Shown piece after piece: positions 12,201-26,100 of a DNA stretch of 64,000 bases (within the stretch, counting starts at the first letter, position 1; each line of letters starts with the position of its first letter). Under the pieces are notes generated by a model. That model had not been told where the DNA came from, did no database searches, and was given only the letters and a program-made list of their open reading frames with translations. Source of the DNA: Xylocopa sonorina (taxonomy: Eukaryota; Arthropoda; Insecta; Hymenoptera; Apidae); assembly GCF_050948175.1 (NCBI RefSeq), contig NC_135198.1, positions 13,265,001-13,329,000 of the forward strand. Reading direction: 5' to 3'. The position numbers and the translations under genes were made by a program.

Positions 12201-15200
12201 GGCCCTTGAGCGGGTGACTTTGATCTTCCCGGTGTTGGAGTTGGCGTTCTGCTCGGTACATATGTGCGGCTCTCAACCGCACCCTTTCTCATGGCTACCA
12301 AGTTCCTCTGGTAAGCGGGAATAGTGTCTGGCTTCTTCAGAGAAGCCGTTATGCCTTTGCTGCACGGGGTCTGAGGCCGTGATCTCACTGGAGACACGGA
12401 AGACTCTCTAAAACGATAGTCAGGCGGCGGAGTGGGCAAAGGTTGAGGAGTACACGGTTTAGGAATATCTGGGCGTGTGGCTCTTCCCTCGCCGTAAAGA
12501 ATGTCAGCGGGTGGACAGCGAATACTTCCGTCACCCGTGAGCACAGGTGTTTGAGAACGACCTGCGATTTTCTGATCTTCGGGTCCGATCTCGCGACTGA
12601 GAGGTGTATACGGGCGTTCTGGAGCGATTGTGAGCGCCTCCTGAAATGGAGATATTGGTCGAATGTCGTCCTTTGGCGGCTGTTTGGGTCGACACCTATG
12701 ATCCAAGTATATAGTCTCTTCTGTGAACACTTCTTTCACGCTGGAAGATGTACTAAGAGGTGTATAAGGTCGATCGGGCGCTGTAGTTAAAGCGTTCACC
12801 ATTTCAGATTTCCACTCCTTGGGAGTGGCATTCTGAAGGGCAGAATGCGGTATTGGCTTTGGACCAGTGTCCGTCTGCTTCATAAATTGCACGCGTTTTT
12901 TATTAGTCTCCATGATTTCTTGAGCTGGAGGATACTTGGAGCATACACGTCGATCTTTCGGTGCTTGCTGATCTCTCAAGCTTTGATGGACTTGTACCTG
13001 TTCCCTTAAACTTTTTCTGCGCTCGTCCTCGATAGCTTTTCTTCTAACGCGTTCTTGAACAAGCACTTCTTCCGTTATTTCTTCGTAAGTCTCCTTAATA
13101 AGCTTTGTACGTCCAGGAGTGTCACCTTCTGCTTCCGTTACTCTTTCCTCACGGACAATAGTTCTTCCTAAGGGTTGTTCTCGAACTTCCTCCACTTCTT
13201 CCATCTCTTCTTCAGCCTGTTTACTCCGTTCTTCTTCTTCCTGTCTTCTTCGTTCCTCCTCTTCCTGCCTTCTTCGTTCCTCTTCGCGTCTCCTTCTCTG
13301 TTCCTCCTCCTCTCGTCTTCTTCTCTCTTCTTCTTGCTGCTTCCTTCTTTCTTCTTCTTCTTCCTCGCGCTTTCTTTCTTCTTCTTCTCGTTTTGCTTTC
13401 TCTACCATCTGCTGTACATCCACAGCAGTAGTGACCACTTCAGCAGATTCGACGACCGTTCTTTCTCCCGACTCTTCAACTTGTCTATCTATGTGAGTAG
13501 CGGTCTTGCGCGTAAAAGTTTCTTCGCTCTTCTCTACAGTTTCTTCCACTTTTTCTTCCCTCGATTCTTCGACCATAGGAGTACTAGGTCGTGCTGGAGA
13601 CGGAGTCTTCTCAATAGTTTTTTCGAAAACCATTTTCTTCTTTACGTGCATACCGTCAACATCTTCCTCCGATGTCTCAGTGATAAAGTCATGTTCCCCT
13701 CCGAGTCCTTGGACGCCCTCGTCCTCAATCTCATCCGCTGGTCTCAGATCAGTCACTTCCTTGTCGATTTCCGTAATTTCTTCCTTCCTTTCCTCGCGCC
13801 TTATCGGTTGCTGGGTTGGCAATGGTGGTTTCTCGCAGACAGTTTCTCGTCGACAGATCTCCGCTCGGTACGTACGATGCTCTTCCCGGAAAGGTTGATT
13901 CCTCTCGCATATTTGCTCCTTCTGACAAATTTCCTTCTGATGGAATTTCTTGCACACTTTCGGAGGCTCGACACCCCCATAACTCTGCTCATAAAGGTTG
14001 CTGCCCGTCGTGACAGTGGCTGTCCATGGTTTCGGCACAGGCTGAACGATTCTGGTGGGTGTCAACGATCTTCTGACACTATCAGACGAGCTAGGCCTCG
14101 AAGTTACTTCTTCGCTTCTCGACTGTCTGCCGGTGGTCTCCACCAGCTCGACCTTTCTGTAAGTCGGGCCTGGACAACTCACGCGATCCATAGGGTCCTC
14201 TCCGAAACGATAGCACTGTCTAGTAACCCGTTCGACCTCACGGTCGGTACTCTCGCTCCTCTTTCTAGTGAGGGCTCTCTCGCAAGCCTCGATGCAGGCT
14301 TTCTTCTCTTTTACCGCCTGTCTACTTCTTCGATCGAGTGCGGGGTTGGGATCGATATATAAAGGACTGGCAGTGGGATAAGTGATATCCTCGATCGGTT
14401 TTTGGGGTGGCCAATTGAGGCTTTTCGACTTTACAGAACTAGGATGGTATTGGGGCTTGGTGTCCTCGACGAGCTCGTAATAGTAGGACTTTTCGTGGGT
14501 TTCTGGGATTGTGCCGTTTTGAGAGGGAAGATCGATGGGATTATGGGGGGTGCGTACGTGGAAGGCAGGTGAACGAAAATCAGATTGTACAAGGCACACG
14601 AAACATTGAAGACGTGCGTTTGATAACACAGGTAGTTGGTTGGAGCGTCATGGTGTGTTAGAAAGAACGAAAAAAAAACAAAGAAATCAGCTGTGAGTAA
14701 GAAGCACATTGGCCGATACGTGCCCGCGATCCCCTTCGTTTCAAATAATTTAGAATCATCGATTGCCGAATCTGTAGCAACGGCTACCGGGAATGTCGAA
14801 CCGCGGGCACGTCCAGGGCGTTAAATAAAACAAAGCGCAACTTAAAATTGAAGAAAAATGATAGACGATAACTAATATCACGGATTTAAGCGAAGAAAAG
14901 TCGAAGCTCGTGATCAGAGTGATTGATCAACACGTTAATTAAGCATTATAAGTGAGCAGTCGCACTTGTCCAAAATCATTTGGCGCTCGATAGTCGAGCC
15001 GATCTACGAATTCGAAGATCAATCATACTTCTGGATGATTGCAAAAAGATAAAGGTAGGAAACATGATTGGTCGAGCATAGCTGGTTACCATTTCAACGT
15101 TGAGCGTACCTCGAAAGCATCGATGAGAAATTAGGAAACGATATAGTTAATCGACGATAGTTTGGAGGATTTTGATGACACGTGTGTGTATTTATATGTG

Positions 15201-18200
15201 CGTGAGTGCATATTTTTATATGACATAAAGTGGAAAAAGGAACACATGTATCGAGCGAAGATCTTGCTCGGTTTAACTATCGCTTTATTTTGCAATTCCA
15301 GTTATTTCTCAACACTTTAAGAGAAAATCATTCGTCGACAATAATACACGATTCGATTCACGATCTTTTTGATCTCGAAGTTATCGATTCCATTTACAGT
15401 GGATAGATGAGAATTAAGTAATTAAATGTTTCGAATCAATTGAATGCTCTCTCGTATCGTTGCGTTCGAGATTAAAGAAGAATCGTGAACGTCGGATATA
15501 AATAGTTATTGCATAGAATTGGATTGTTCGATTCAGTTGTCAGCACGAAGACGACGACGGCGTAGCTGAGAGCTACCAACTCATGCGAATGTGAGGGAGA
15601 AAGGTCTGGGTTTCAGGTTGAAAGATGGACCGGCTGAAAAAAGATAAGAAAAGAAAAAATTATGTCTGGGAAAGAGGAGCATGAATGGAGTATGATTTTT
15701 AATCAAGGTACCAATTCGATTTCCGATTTGCAAACCTTTCGCCCGTATATTCCCATGAAATTCATCGATACCGATATCAAGTGTGCGAATGATATGAAAG
15801 AAGAAAAGAAAAGAAAAGAAAAGAAAAGGAGAAGATGCAGGGGAAATGTCAGCAAGAAAAACAGTTTGCTATTTTTATCAAAGTGTCTTCACTGTTACAT
15901 AATAAGCTTCTCCTATGAAAGTAGACTTGACTCATTTATATGCTATTTAGGTCTCGATACAATCGTCCCGGTTTCATTTCGATCGGTCTGCATAATTGTT
16001 GCTCCATAGGTCCACGATTTCAATTAAATTCCAGAGAAACGTGTCACTATAACGCCGTTGATGATCGAGAGATGATCGTGATTTAAGATGAAACGTTTGC
16101 AGCTCTCAGAACTCGGCGTCGACGTCGTGTGTACGACGAGCGGATGAAAGCGAGGTTCGACGGAGAGCTTAAAAAGTGAGCGAGACGATGCGAGAATTTG
16201 CTAGCCATCGATACGACCGAGGATCGCCCGAAGGGTTCATCGATCATCGTGCGCACACGAACGAACGAATAAATGAACGGAGATGCGAATAGAAAGAAAG
16301 ATGACGATGCGAATAAACGCAAGCCAAATGGGCCGCGTATTGTCAGAGTGTTTCGATCTACATGGTGTCGTACCTCTACGAAGGCCGTATTTTTTGGCTT
16401 TGGCAGCCCCGAGAAAGAGACCTATTTGCAACAATCGAAGACAAACTGAGGCCAAGGATAATAGGCGGGCTCGCCATTAGGATTACACCGATCGAGCAGA
16501 GATCGTTCCTCCAGATATCAGACGAGAAAGCCGAGCTTGTCATCGGTAATTTATACGACCGCGATTTCCGCTTTTGTTTCCTGCCAACGTTCCGGCCTGA
16601 CATGCCTATGGCGTGCCTGTCGTAATTATCGTTAGAATGCCCGCACCGCGGACACGGCATTTCATGCACGTAACAGTCGGGACGAAAACTTAAAGCACTC
16701 TTTCTCGAGCTAGACGATCTCTGTTTGTTCTATTCACCAATGTTATATAATGTGATCGCCAATTACATAATGACAAGCTGTGAATGGAAGAACGATTTCA
16801 CGTACGTTTCAACGCCGATTTCGATGACTCTCGCAGGAAATTCATTTTTTCTTCTCTGTGATTCGTCTCTTTTTCTCCCCCTCTCTTTCTCTCTTTCTCT
16901 CTTTCTCACACACACACACGCACATACACACAGCGAATCTTATTGCAATAGATTATAGAAAACAGAACTTACCGGTCACAGTTTGACTCTGAGGTCGTGG
17001 TAGAGTGCTATTCCCTGTGTTCACTAGTGGAGGTGACGACAGATTCGATCCTCCGAATGGTTTGGGACCGATTAAATTGTTCGAGGTTGGAGCCTGTACG
17101 ATGAAAAATATTCAATTATTCGCTGCTGTGATTCGTGCAAAGGATAGTGATAATGTAACATGTTCGACGATGCTGGACGATCGAAGTAATTAATGCACGA
17201 CGGTGTCTTGCACTCCGGTAAATAAAAAAGACATACAAGTGTGATCTCGTTAGGCGTGGAATTAGTGAGGCGTCGTAATAAACAACATGACAAATGCGAT
17301 GCGTATTGCCTATGTCTAATGAACTAGCATCTACGTAACGAATCGAGGGTTTCGACTAGTTTCGGAAACTAACAGTGGATACTAGTCATTCTACTCTCCG
17401 CTGCCTTGATACCACGTTGCATCGATGCGATAAAATATACGATCTTACTCGAGCAATCCCTAAAGACTGTCGGATAGAACTAGATATTTTTCCTGTGCAC
17501 CAGCACCTCCCTCTGAAACCAACGTTAAGCCTTTGAGAGATATCGTCGAGACACCAATGTTTAACCTTTCACACACTAAATCACAGAACCGACAGGAGGT
17601 CACGAATTAAAGCACAGCCTCTGCGGTGTATATTCTCCACGCTCGAATCACACGGTAAACGATTTCGTCGATTTTTAAGTGTATTCTATTTCGATTTTTT
17701 CTTTTGCTTTTTTTCTTTTCTCTGTCTAAACTCGACGTACTTGTCTGGCGAACATATCTGGTGTTCAAAGCAGCGGCACCGCGGTCAGCGTGAGTTTCAT
17801 CGGATGCTACGAACGTACCTTACCAAGTGTAAGGTTTCGAATGCGAGACGATTAAGACGAGCCGCGTTGGGACATTACCTGGACTGATCGGAAACTGGGT
17901 AGATCGACGGGCGAAGTGCCAAGGCGGGTGGGCTGCAATACATAAAACGACAGAACGATGTCACGTGGAAGTGGCAATTAAAAAGGGGAGAGATTCGTGG
18001 GAGAGTCGAGGCAACACGCACACTCCTAATCACGCCAGGCTAATTAGTCACAGCTTCGAAATAATCATCGTCGACGCGAATGATTAAGATTGCCGGCTTG
18101 CTATTCCCGAGTTTACTATCAGGAAGTTCACCAGCTAGTACAAGGACGAACAAAACGTGATTATTATCGTAGTTTCGTCATCCGTCTCGTCCTCTTCCTA

Positions 18201-20151
18201 GTCGAACTTCCGCATTCGTTTCAGCTGCTGTCTCTTCCGTCCTTCGGTTTTATTTTAGGCCACGTTATTTTTCAGCTTGATTCAACGCGTATTTTAAACA
18301 AGTGTTTACTTCCAAATATAACTTCAGGAATCAGACCTTATAGACATCGAAACCGTTTCGAAGTCGACGACGACGACGACGATGACGACGAACGAGAATA
18401 ATCAACGAAGCTGATTAATCCTCGATTTGTCATTCGTGCAGAAGAACACATATGGGTATCGATTCGGGCAAGTCAATTCGGAGGGTTTGGTGACGATTTT
18501 ACAATCGGATAATAGTCGCGGGTATTGCGAACCTCTGTGCAACCCGTCTGAATGGTGATCGTGCTCGTAAATGTTTTCGATTCCCAGTGGCAGTTGCCGT
18601 TGCTGATGCATCCGTTTCTATTCGGGGACGATAGCTGAGAATTCGGGAATCCGTAATCGGGGCTCGTACGATTGCAAGCCTGGAAAAGCAATTAGTGCCA
18701 AGCAAAGACCACACACGCGTTAATGCTTAATTATTCCGATTCTGACCACCGTCGAGTTTCAACGGGGCTCGTTAAAAGCAAATTTGCCGTCAAGCAAATT
18801 CAAGAGAATGACATCGAAGCCGTTGGTAAAGTCGAAGCGATCGAACGATTAATTTTGCGTCACTCGCGAGCGCGAAGCAATACTGGATGCAAAATCTTGC
18901 AAATGAAGAACAGTATTTAAGATAGGCGGACAAACGAGTGTATAGTTGCATCGAGGATACTTACAGAGAATGGTTGTGGCGACGATGCGTTATTGCTCAA
19001 CGGTGGAGACAACGGTGCGTTCGCGAGTGCAGCGGAAATCGTGCTAGCTGGTGCCTTTCCGCCACTGAAACATTTAATTGGCAGCTTGTTTAAATTCCGC
19101 ACATATTTCCTTCAATCCACTGTATGTTTGTATAATTCATTTTCTTACGACTTCACACTTACGGTGGTACGGTGATTGGAACCATGCCAGCAGGTGCAGT
19201 TTGCCTGGCAACTAATTTCGCGTGAATATCGCAGTACAGTTTGTTGTTAATATTGTAATAGCCAACATTCTTCAAAGAAGTACCGCAGGTGGAGCACTTG
19301 AAACACTCCACGTGAAGATTCTTATCCTTGATTCTGACGAAGACGCCCCTGTGGAGAAAGAATAAATAATTCAAAAACGATTCCTTCCCTTCGTTAATTT
19401 GTTTAATAAGTGTTGAGTGCTTTGATGTCGGATGTGCCACGAGTTTTTCGTCTAAATAATTCAAATAATAAGGGAAGGACTCGACACCTCGACGAGGGAG
19501 GCCGAGAACACAAAATTGGTCACGTTTTATCGTGGTGTTTCTAAGAAATTAACGCTTAGTTGTACTTGTGATGATGTGTTAAGTGAAATGAATCCTAGGA
19601 TTAACTAATCCTTGTGAAACGCATTGTTGTCGGGTCCTTGGAAATATATGCAACGATCTAATAAAAAGTACCTATCATCTGATCAAAGTTCTTTAAAGTA
19701 CTCGAAACAGGGTCCATTCGTTGTGAGACGTTCGAAAAAACATTTGACTCTGTTAAAAACTTTACAAAGGAGGATGTAAAGTGTTGTCACAAAAAAATAC
19801 TGAAAAACGTACAAAAAAAAACACAACATTGATACAAAAAAACACGTTAAAAAGAAAAACCAAAAAAGTCACAACATCGAAAGCATAGTTTACGCCATTC
19901 CGGCGATTACGTACCAAAGTGGATCGATAAATAACACAAAAAATGCTTATGATGCTCTTGAACAGATGCGGTGAGAGTCGAAGAATGAACAGATCTTGCT
20001 AACCAATTCCCATGAAAATTAAGCAAAAGAAGCTTTCACGAATTGCGAATGATCTCCACACTTTTTCCATAGAGCGATGAAAATCGTAAATGAAAATACT
20101 TGTTCCGGAAGAGCGATACTGACGACAGAGGCGACAAAGAGTGAAAAGGAC

Positions 20152-20182
<31 letters not shown>

Positions 20183-23100
20183 TAGAGAGAAAGAAAAAAG
20201 AGAGAAAGAAAGAGAGTAAGGTGGGCAATTCTGTGCTTCGATTTAAAAAACATAGCAGCAAAACGTGCACGTGTACAAACATCAATATCTCCGACCATCG
20301 TACTACGATAGACGAATGCGAAAAATGCACGTTTCCGTTTTATACTCAAAAAGCATTTCGAGTTGATAACCAGCGAACGACAATCGAGCAATCTAGGCGG
20401 CCACGATTTTGCGTACTGTTTGCCCGGCCGTGAATGTCACGTCGGGAACGAGGATCACGATTCGCAAGAAAGCGTGTAGAGAACAAGACAACGGGATGTA
20501 AAGAAAACTTGGATAAGTCGTAGTACAAACAGCTGACCGCGTCTCGGAATCGCGAACTCGTTCCCACCCACGTGTACGTGGCATTATCTTCCTGCAAATA
20601 TGACAATTGATAGAAGCGACAATATCGTCGAGAAGCGAGAATTTTCCGGTCGATCCCGACCGTGCAAAGAAGGAGAGGATTTCACGTAAATAGTTACACG
20701 ATCACTCGGTCGCAGTTGCTACAACGGACGCCCGATGGCCCCGTGGAGGAAGAAGAGGACTCCTGTCGCTGCACTTGACGTTTCGACGGGCTTTCATTGG
20801 AATTGAAGGCCGGACCACCGACACCGTGGAGGGCATGAAATAGAGGCGTGGGTGATCTCGGCGAAGTGGCCCTTCCGCCAACGGCGTGGCTCACCGATGA
20901 GTAAAACTCTGTTCTCGGAGGAACTACGACATGGAAGTAGAGAAACCGCACTGTGACTCGACACCATGACGGCAAAAGTATCTAATAGCCGCGGAACAAT
21001 AACGAACGAACGAACTCTGCCTCCTACGGGAACGTTCTCTGTCATCTCTCGTCCGCAGCGTTCACCAATTTCCAAGTCGCAGCGAATCCTTTCGGTAATG
21101 GTACAATTAATTCTCAAGTTGTATGGTAATCGGAGCTTGAGATCGTCGATAATTATCGTTCGCGTCGCGTGGATTCGTTTCGACGGTAGAAATTGGAACG
21201 CAAACGTGCCGCTCTCTTCTTCGTCGAAAGGAAATCGTCACCGTCGTCCTATTTCCTGTCCCGTTCCCGAACGATTCTGATCTGAAATAAAGAAAGTAAC
21301 GGCCGAGAGGGCGATGCGTCCCAGCGTGAACTTACACGATGAGCCTCTCGCATTCGGCACAAATGTTCTGTCCAGGTGGAAGGCTCGATTGTGGCGTCGA
21401 CGGTTGCTGCTGTTTGGTTTCCGGTGCCGAGACTGGCCTCAGTCCTGCCAGGGCCGGCGAAGACGGCGTAATCACGCCGCTCTGCGCAGTTGGCTCCGCT
21501 ATTTCGCAAAGAAGTTATCGTACCGGCATGCACCAGGCTAACTGGAGCCAGCTGATCTAGTCGAAAAATCACTGGAGAGCCATAGAGTGATTGCTCTGTT
21601 GATCGTGCGCGTTTAATGCTCGTTACGCTCCTCTTAAGGAACGTTCGTTCCACGTTTTGCGCTCCGCTACCGTTAACTTACTTAATCACTCTCCAGCGAT
21701 TTTTTTTTTTTATTTAGACTCGTATTGAATAAAACATTGAACAATTAATAGCAAAACTAGTTGGAAGATTCTTGATAATTCGATAAATTTCAATAACTCG
21801 AAGAAACGTTGATCTATCTTTACTGTAGAAATTTCGAGACACAACTACTGACTACTAACCAGGTTCCGGCGTCTTTGGTTCTTTGTCCGCTTCTTGGACC
21901 ATCTTGAACACCTCGCTGTTCTCGGCGTTGTAATTCTTCTCGTTCTTTTTGAAGTTCACTCTACAAACAACCGTCCCTGTTACCACAACGAAGACTATTT
22001 CTGTAATCGCTACGTTCTATTCGAATAAGATCTTACCCAAGCACACCACCGGCTAGAACTTCCGCTTGCGCCGAAAGAGTTTCAGCGATTGTTTCCTCGC
22101 TATATATACCTACAGGGCTGTTGTACTGTTTATTAACAATCGACTTGATCGAACCATCTCCCGTTCCATTAAGCTGAAATGCGGATAAACATTTATTAGA
22201 CCGTTCCCAGCGGGGGAATTGATTGCATTCCACGACTTTGAAAGGAGGTCGAGGTCCCTCCCCTTCTTTAACTAAATGTCACTAACGAATGGTTTTGGAC
22301 TGAAGTTGTGGCCGCTTCCGATGTACGGTCCTTCTTGTTTCTTGGCTGCCAGAGATGTCTTCGTGACCGGAGTGATATTGCTAATCCCTCCGGTGGGCGA
22401 TGGCGATGGTATGGTCGAACTTATCGGAGACACGTGTGGTTTCCAGGTACTGCCACCTCTGCAGACGACAGTAACAGCAAATTATACTTAATGAAATAAT
22501 TAATAATCGTTGGCAATGAAAAAAAAAAAAAATAAAAATTGCGGCCGTGCCTGTCGCTACCTCTGTACAGTCAACTCGAAATTGTTTCCAGCTCTCACGA
22601 TAACATCTTGCGCATCCTTATGCCTTAGATTGTACACTTCTGTGTTATTCACCCTGATAACTGCATCGCCAGCCTTCAGACCAGCTGCTTCCGCTGGTGA
22701 GCCGGTATTGACCTGCAATATGTAACGTTTATGTACTTGCTTGTTAGGGGTCGCAACGTATAACAAACATAAATTCTAGTCGTTTTATGCGCAGAATATT
22801 CTGAAAAAGGTGTCTCATCGATACGTGTCCGTTTCTGTGCGACACACACCGAGTTCTTTCCTCTCCGGTGTCTAGACTCGAGTCGTTATATTTAAGTGCA
22901 CGCGACTCGTTACACTTCGAATGTCGGATACTGTGCATCCATTCACGCGAGAACGTTCGAAAAAAGAAAAAGGAAGGTTTCGTTATGAACACGAGCAGAG
23001 GCCTTCGAATAAGAACGAAAGGGGTGTCTAGCGTTAACCGAAGTTTCAAAATCCCTTTTCCCCGCCTCGCTGTCTATTTCTTGCAATTCATTAATCTCGC

Positions 23101-26100
23101 GCGGAGCTTAAGTGGCCGATTGTCATATTCTCATGCTTGCAGATCTGTTTATGCGTTACTCGGAGAGAATCGAAGTGTACAGATCGCAGGGAATTCTTTC
23201 TGGAGGTTACGACCAGTCCAATCGCGACAGTGCCAGTCGTCGTTATTTATGCATCGCGCTGCTTTATCTTTCTTCGGCTCGTATTCAAGCGCAACAGACG
23301 CTCACCAATTAAGGAAATGAATTACCTCGCGTGATCAATGCGTTCCTTTAAATCATCATTATTTATCGCGTTACACACCTCGCACTCTTATAACCGTAAT
23401 TTTGCTCCAAGTTAATTACGCTATTAATATATTTGGTAACCAGTCCGTGGAAGAGGTACGCGCTCCATTTTGCCACGCATTGCTCTTTTCTATCGAACAA
23501 CAATCTTGATCTCTTTACGAGCAAGCCGATCAAGAGTAATCGATGCCTTCGAAAGAAAGAGAACGACGCGAAAGCTCATTAAGAGCCTCCTACAGTTCGA
23601 GCTTCGATGTTCCGACAGAATCGGGAATAATTAATAGACGTACGATCGAGCCAGGGCCTCAATTCTTTCTATAAATATACATCCGTGCCGTACGGTAATT
23701 TATTATCGCTATTTTTATTGAGATATCTCTTATGCCAGAGAACGATGATATTCGTCCTCCGCGCTCCGTTTGATCCGGCCTAGCAAGCGAACAGTGAATA
23801 ATTTTTCGAAGCAGACTAAATAGAATGTGGGTCGATCCTCGAAGACACGTAGGCTGGGGCTCTCGAGGAAGGCGTTTTTTTTTTAAATGATTAGTCGAAC
23901 AGGCTCAGTTCCTAGGCTTAAAGCTCACGTCACGAACACGAAATCAGGGCAGAGGGTGAGTCGTTCGATTCGCGCGTCTGCCTCCAGAAATAGGAACGCG
24001 GAATTGCGTCATGGTTGTTGCCGTAATAGTTGGATACGTTTGCCGTGCACGTTATTATCAACACCGTTGGCTGTTCGAGCGGGAGTAGGGCCTGGGTTTG
24101 GCGTTTCGCGATCATCGCGGGGAAGATCTTCAGGTTCTTCGAAAGCGATTTCTCGCGCGCTGCTAATGGTTATGGAACTTGTGGCGTTCTCTTCTCTTGG
24201 TCCCTAGGTCCCCGCAAAGACGTAGGACGTGGACGTAAGTCAGGGTTAAGCTTGGTGGGCACCGTGAAAGCCTGTCTCTAAAAATAGTCCCGGACCGGTT
24301 TAAAAATAGGCCCCGAACACGTATGTCGCCTGTTCGTACGTATATTCGAGCAAGCCAAACCGAGAGTTAGAATGCACCAAGGTGCAGCATAGTCTTATAC
24401 GTATGACATATCAGACCCAGGCCGTCGTATTCATTCTACGAACACGCTCCTGCCACCGCGTGAACCGCAATGAATGAACGAGTACGCGCGGACATATGTA
24501 CGTGTTCCGAGCGTACACGAACTTGAGCTGAAGCGCACGCTTCGGGTAATAATAGCGTCTAACAATTTTGGATAAACTATAGTTTGCCCCTCCGGCCTGT
24601 CCGCGCCCTAATGGAGTACGCTAATTTTGTAATTAACTCGCCCGGGAGGCGTGTTCGGTGGAAAATGACGCTAGCCTCTTTTTAATTGGAGGCGTTGAAA
24701 GCGCGTCGACACGCGCGCGTTTCAGAGATAGAATGGGCGCCAGGTTTATTTTTCTTCGAATAGAAAGTGGAACTTGGGAAACTGTTAATATACGTCGAAT
24801 CGTGATCTCGAATGAATCGACGAAAGCGTCTATCTATCGCGTGGACCCGTATCATATTCGTGAGAACGTCCCGTGGTTTCGGCGGTTACTGGGCTGAACG
24901 TATTATTGATGATGACGATTCGAAAAATGCACCGAAAATATGTGTGACGCGGTACAAGTAGATGTACTTGAATGCAGTCGAACCGAGAGGGAGAATACGC
25001 CAAGGTGTACGAGGTACGCATTCCAATGGGCGGGTTATCAGAGACGGATCCATCCCACCTTCCATGCTGGAATGCATTTCTGTTCTTTTTTCTTTCTCTC
25101 ACTTTGAGGACTTAAGGCTCGTTCATACATGCGATACTCTCACGAAAAACGGTGGACAGGGAACAGGCCCCGGTCAGTGACACCGGTTTTAATCGGACCA
25201 AATGAAAGGGAACGTACTCGATGGAAATAAGTCACTGATACTTTCGCGTCTTCGTCTCCGTTCCTGTTTCGCCATTAACATCGTGTCGTTATGAATACGT
25301 TCGCAACCAACTACATAATACACCACTAATCGACATACTCGTAGAGTAGACGCGTGCATGTGTTGAAGTAAGACGTAAAGAGGAAAGGTGAAACGCTATT
25401 AGGATTAATGGTCAAATGTATCTCTCGGCGATTATCAATTTGGAATGTTGGAATGGCATTTCAAAGAAATTCTTTGTATTTTCACGTGGGAACCTTGAAG
25501 AGTCAGAAGCAATCGCGTTCGTCGAATGTCTTCGAGGTTCTTGTCAGGCCATTTTCCAAGCAGCTACACCCGCGACGACGTGACGCGTAAAACGATAAAC
25601 TTATCTATCGCGAGCCACCCTAATTATACACGTACAGGCATATTATTCTGCGTACATCGGAACGATTCGCGGCCACGGCGAGGAACGGAGCCGACGGTGG
25701 CCACTGTTGTCCTAAGGTGGAGCAGAAGAAATAGAGAATGACGTCAGGCCGAAATTATTGGCCTACGTTCGACCTGGTCTTATCTTTTCAAACAAACTTG
25801 CACGGTGCTGTTCGCGCGCGAGATGTAACAATATACATACAAAGGTGAGCGAGTCTAGACGAGTGCTCGCATTCGTTCGCGTGTACCCAAGTCGTAAACC
25901 TCCTTCTACGGAAGGCTGAATATCGATGACGTCCATGCCTCCGGAGTCCGAGGTTCGACAATTTTTCGCGATACAAAACGGTCGTTGCCAGCCGTGTCGA
26001 AACGTACCGATACGTTCTGATCTGTGTTTTAGTTGCCAGGCGTACCCTCGCGTTTCCATCGTTTCCGTTCTATACTCGCAATTACGTTAATCGTGGGAGA

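Larger units (their letters stand above)
14503..16972 (-). other. Zasp52 intron upstream of the giant exon
   Basis: This 2.5-kb intron separates the 121-nt exon at 16973-17093 from the giant exon. It contains an AAAAG pentanucleotide run at about 15801-15830 and the CT/CA microsatellite. Open frames on both strands here are short and lack recognisable domains, so I annotate no exon, although an unrecognised alternative exon is possible. Confidence 0.5.

Noticed and set aside
13175..14362. 395-codon plus-strand frame rich in S, F and L
   Set aside because: It is the antisense of the E/R-rich charged helix and neighbouring sequence of the Zasp52 giant exon. Its composition is explained by the complementary low-complexity codons and it has no domain.
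20077..20433. Basic 118-codon plus-strand frame and overlapping minus-strand frames
   Set aside because: They run through the GA microsatellite, and the E/R/K or S/L composition is a repeat artefact.
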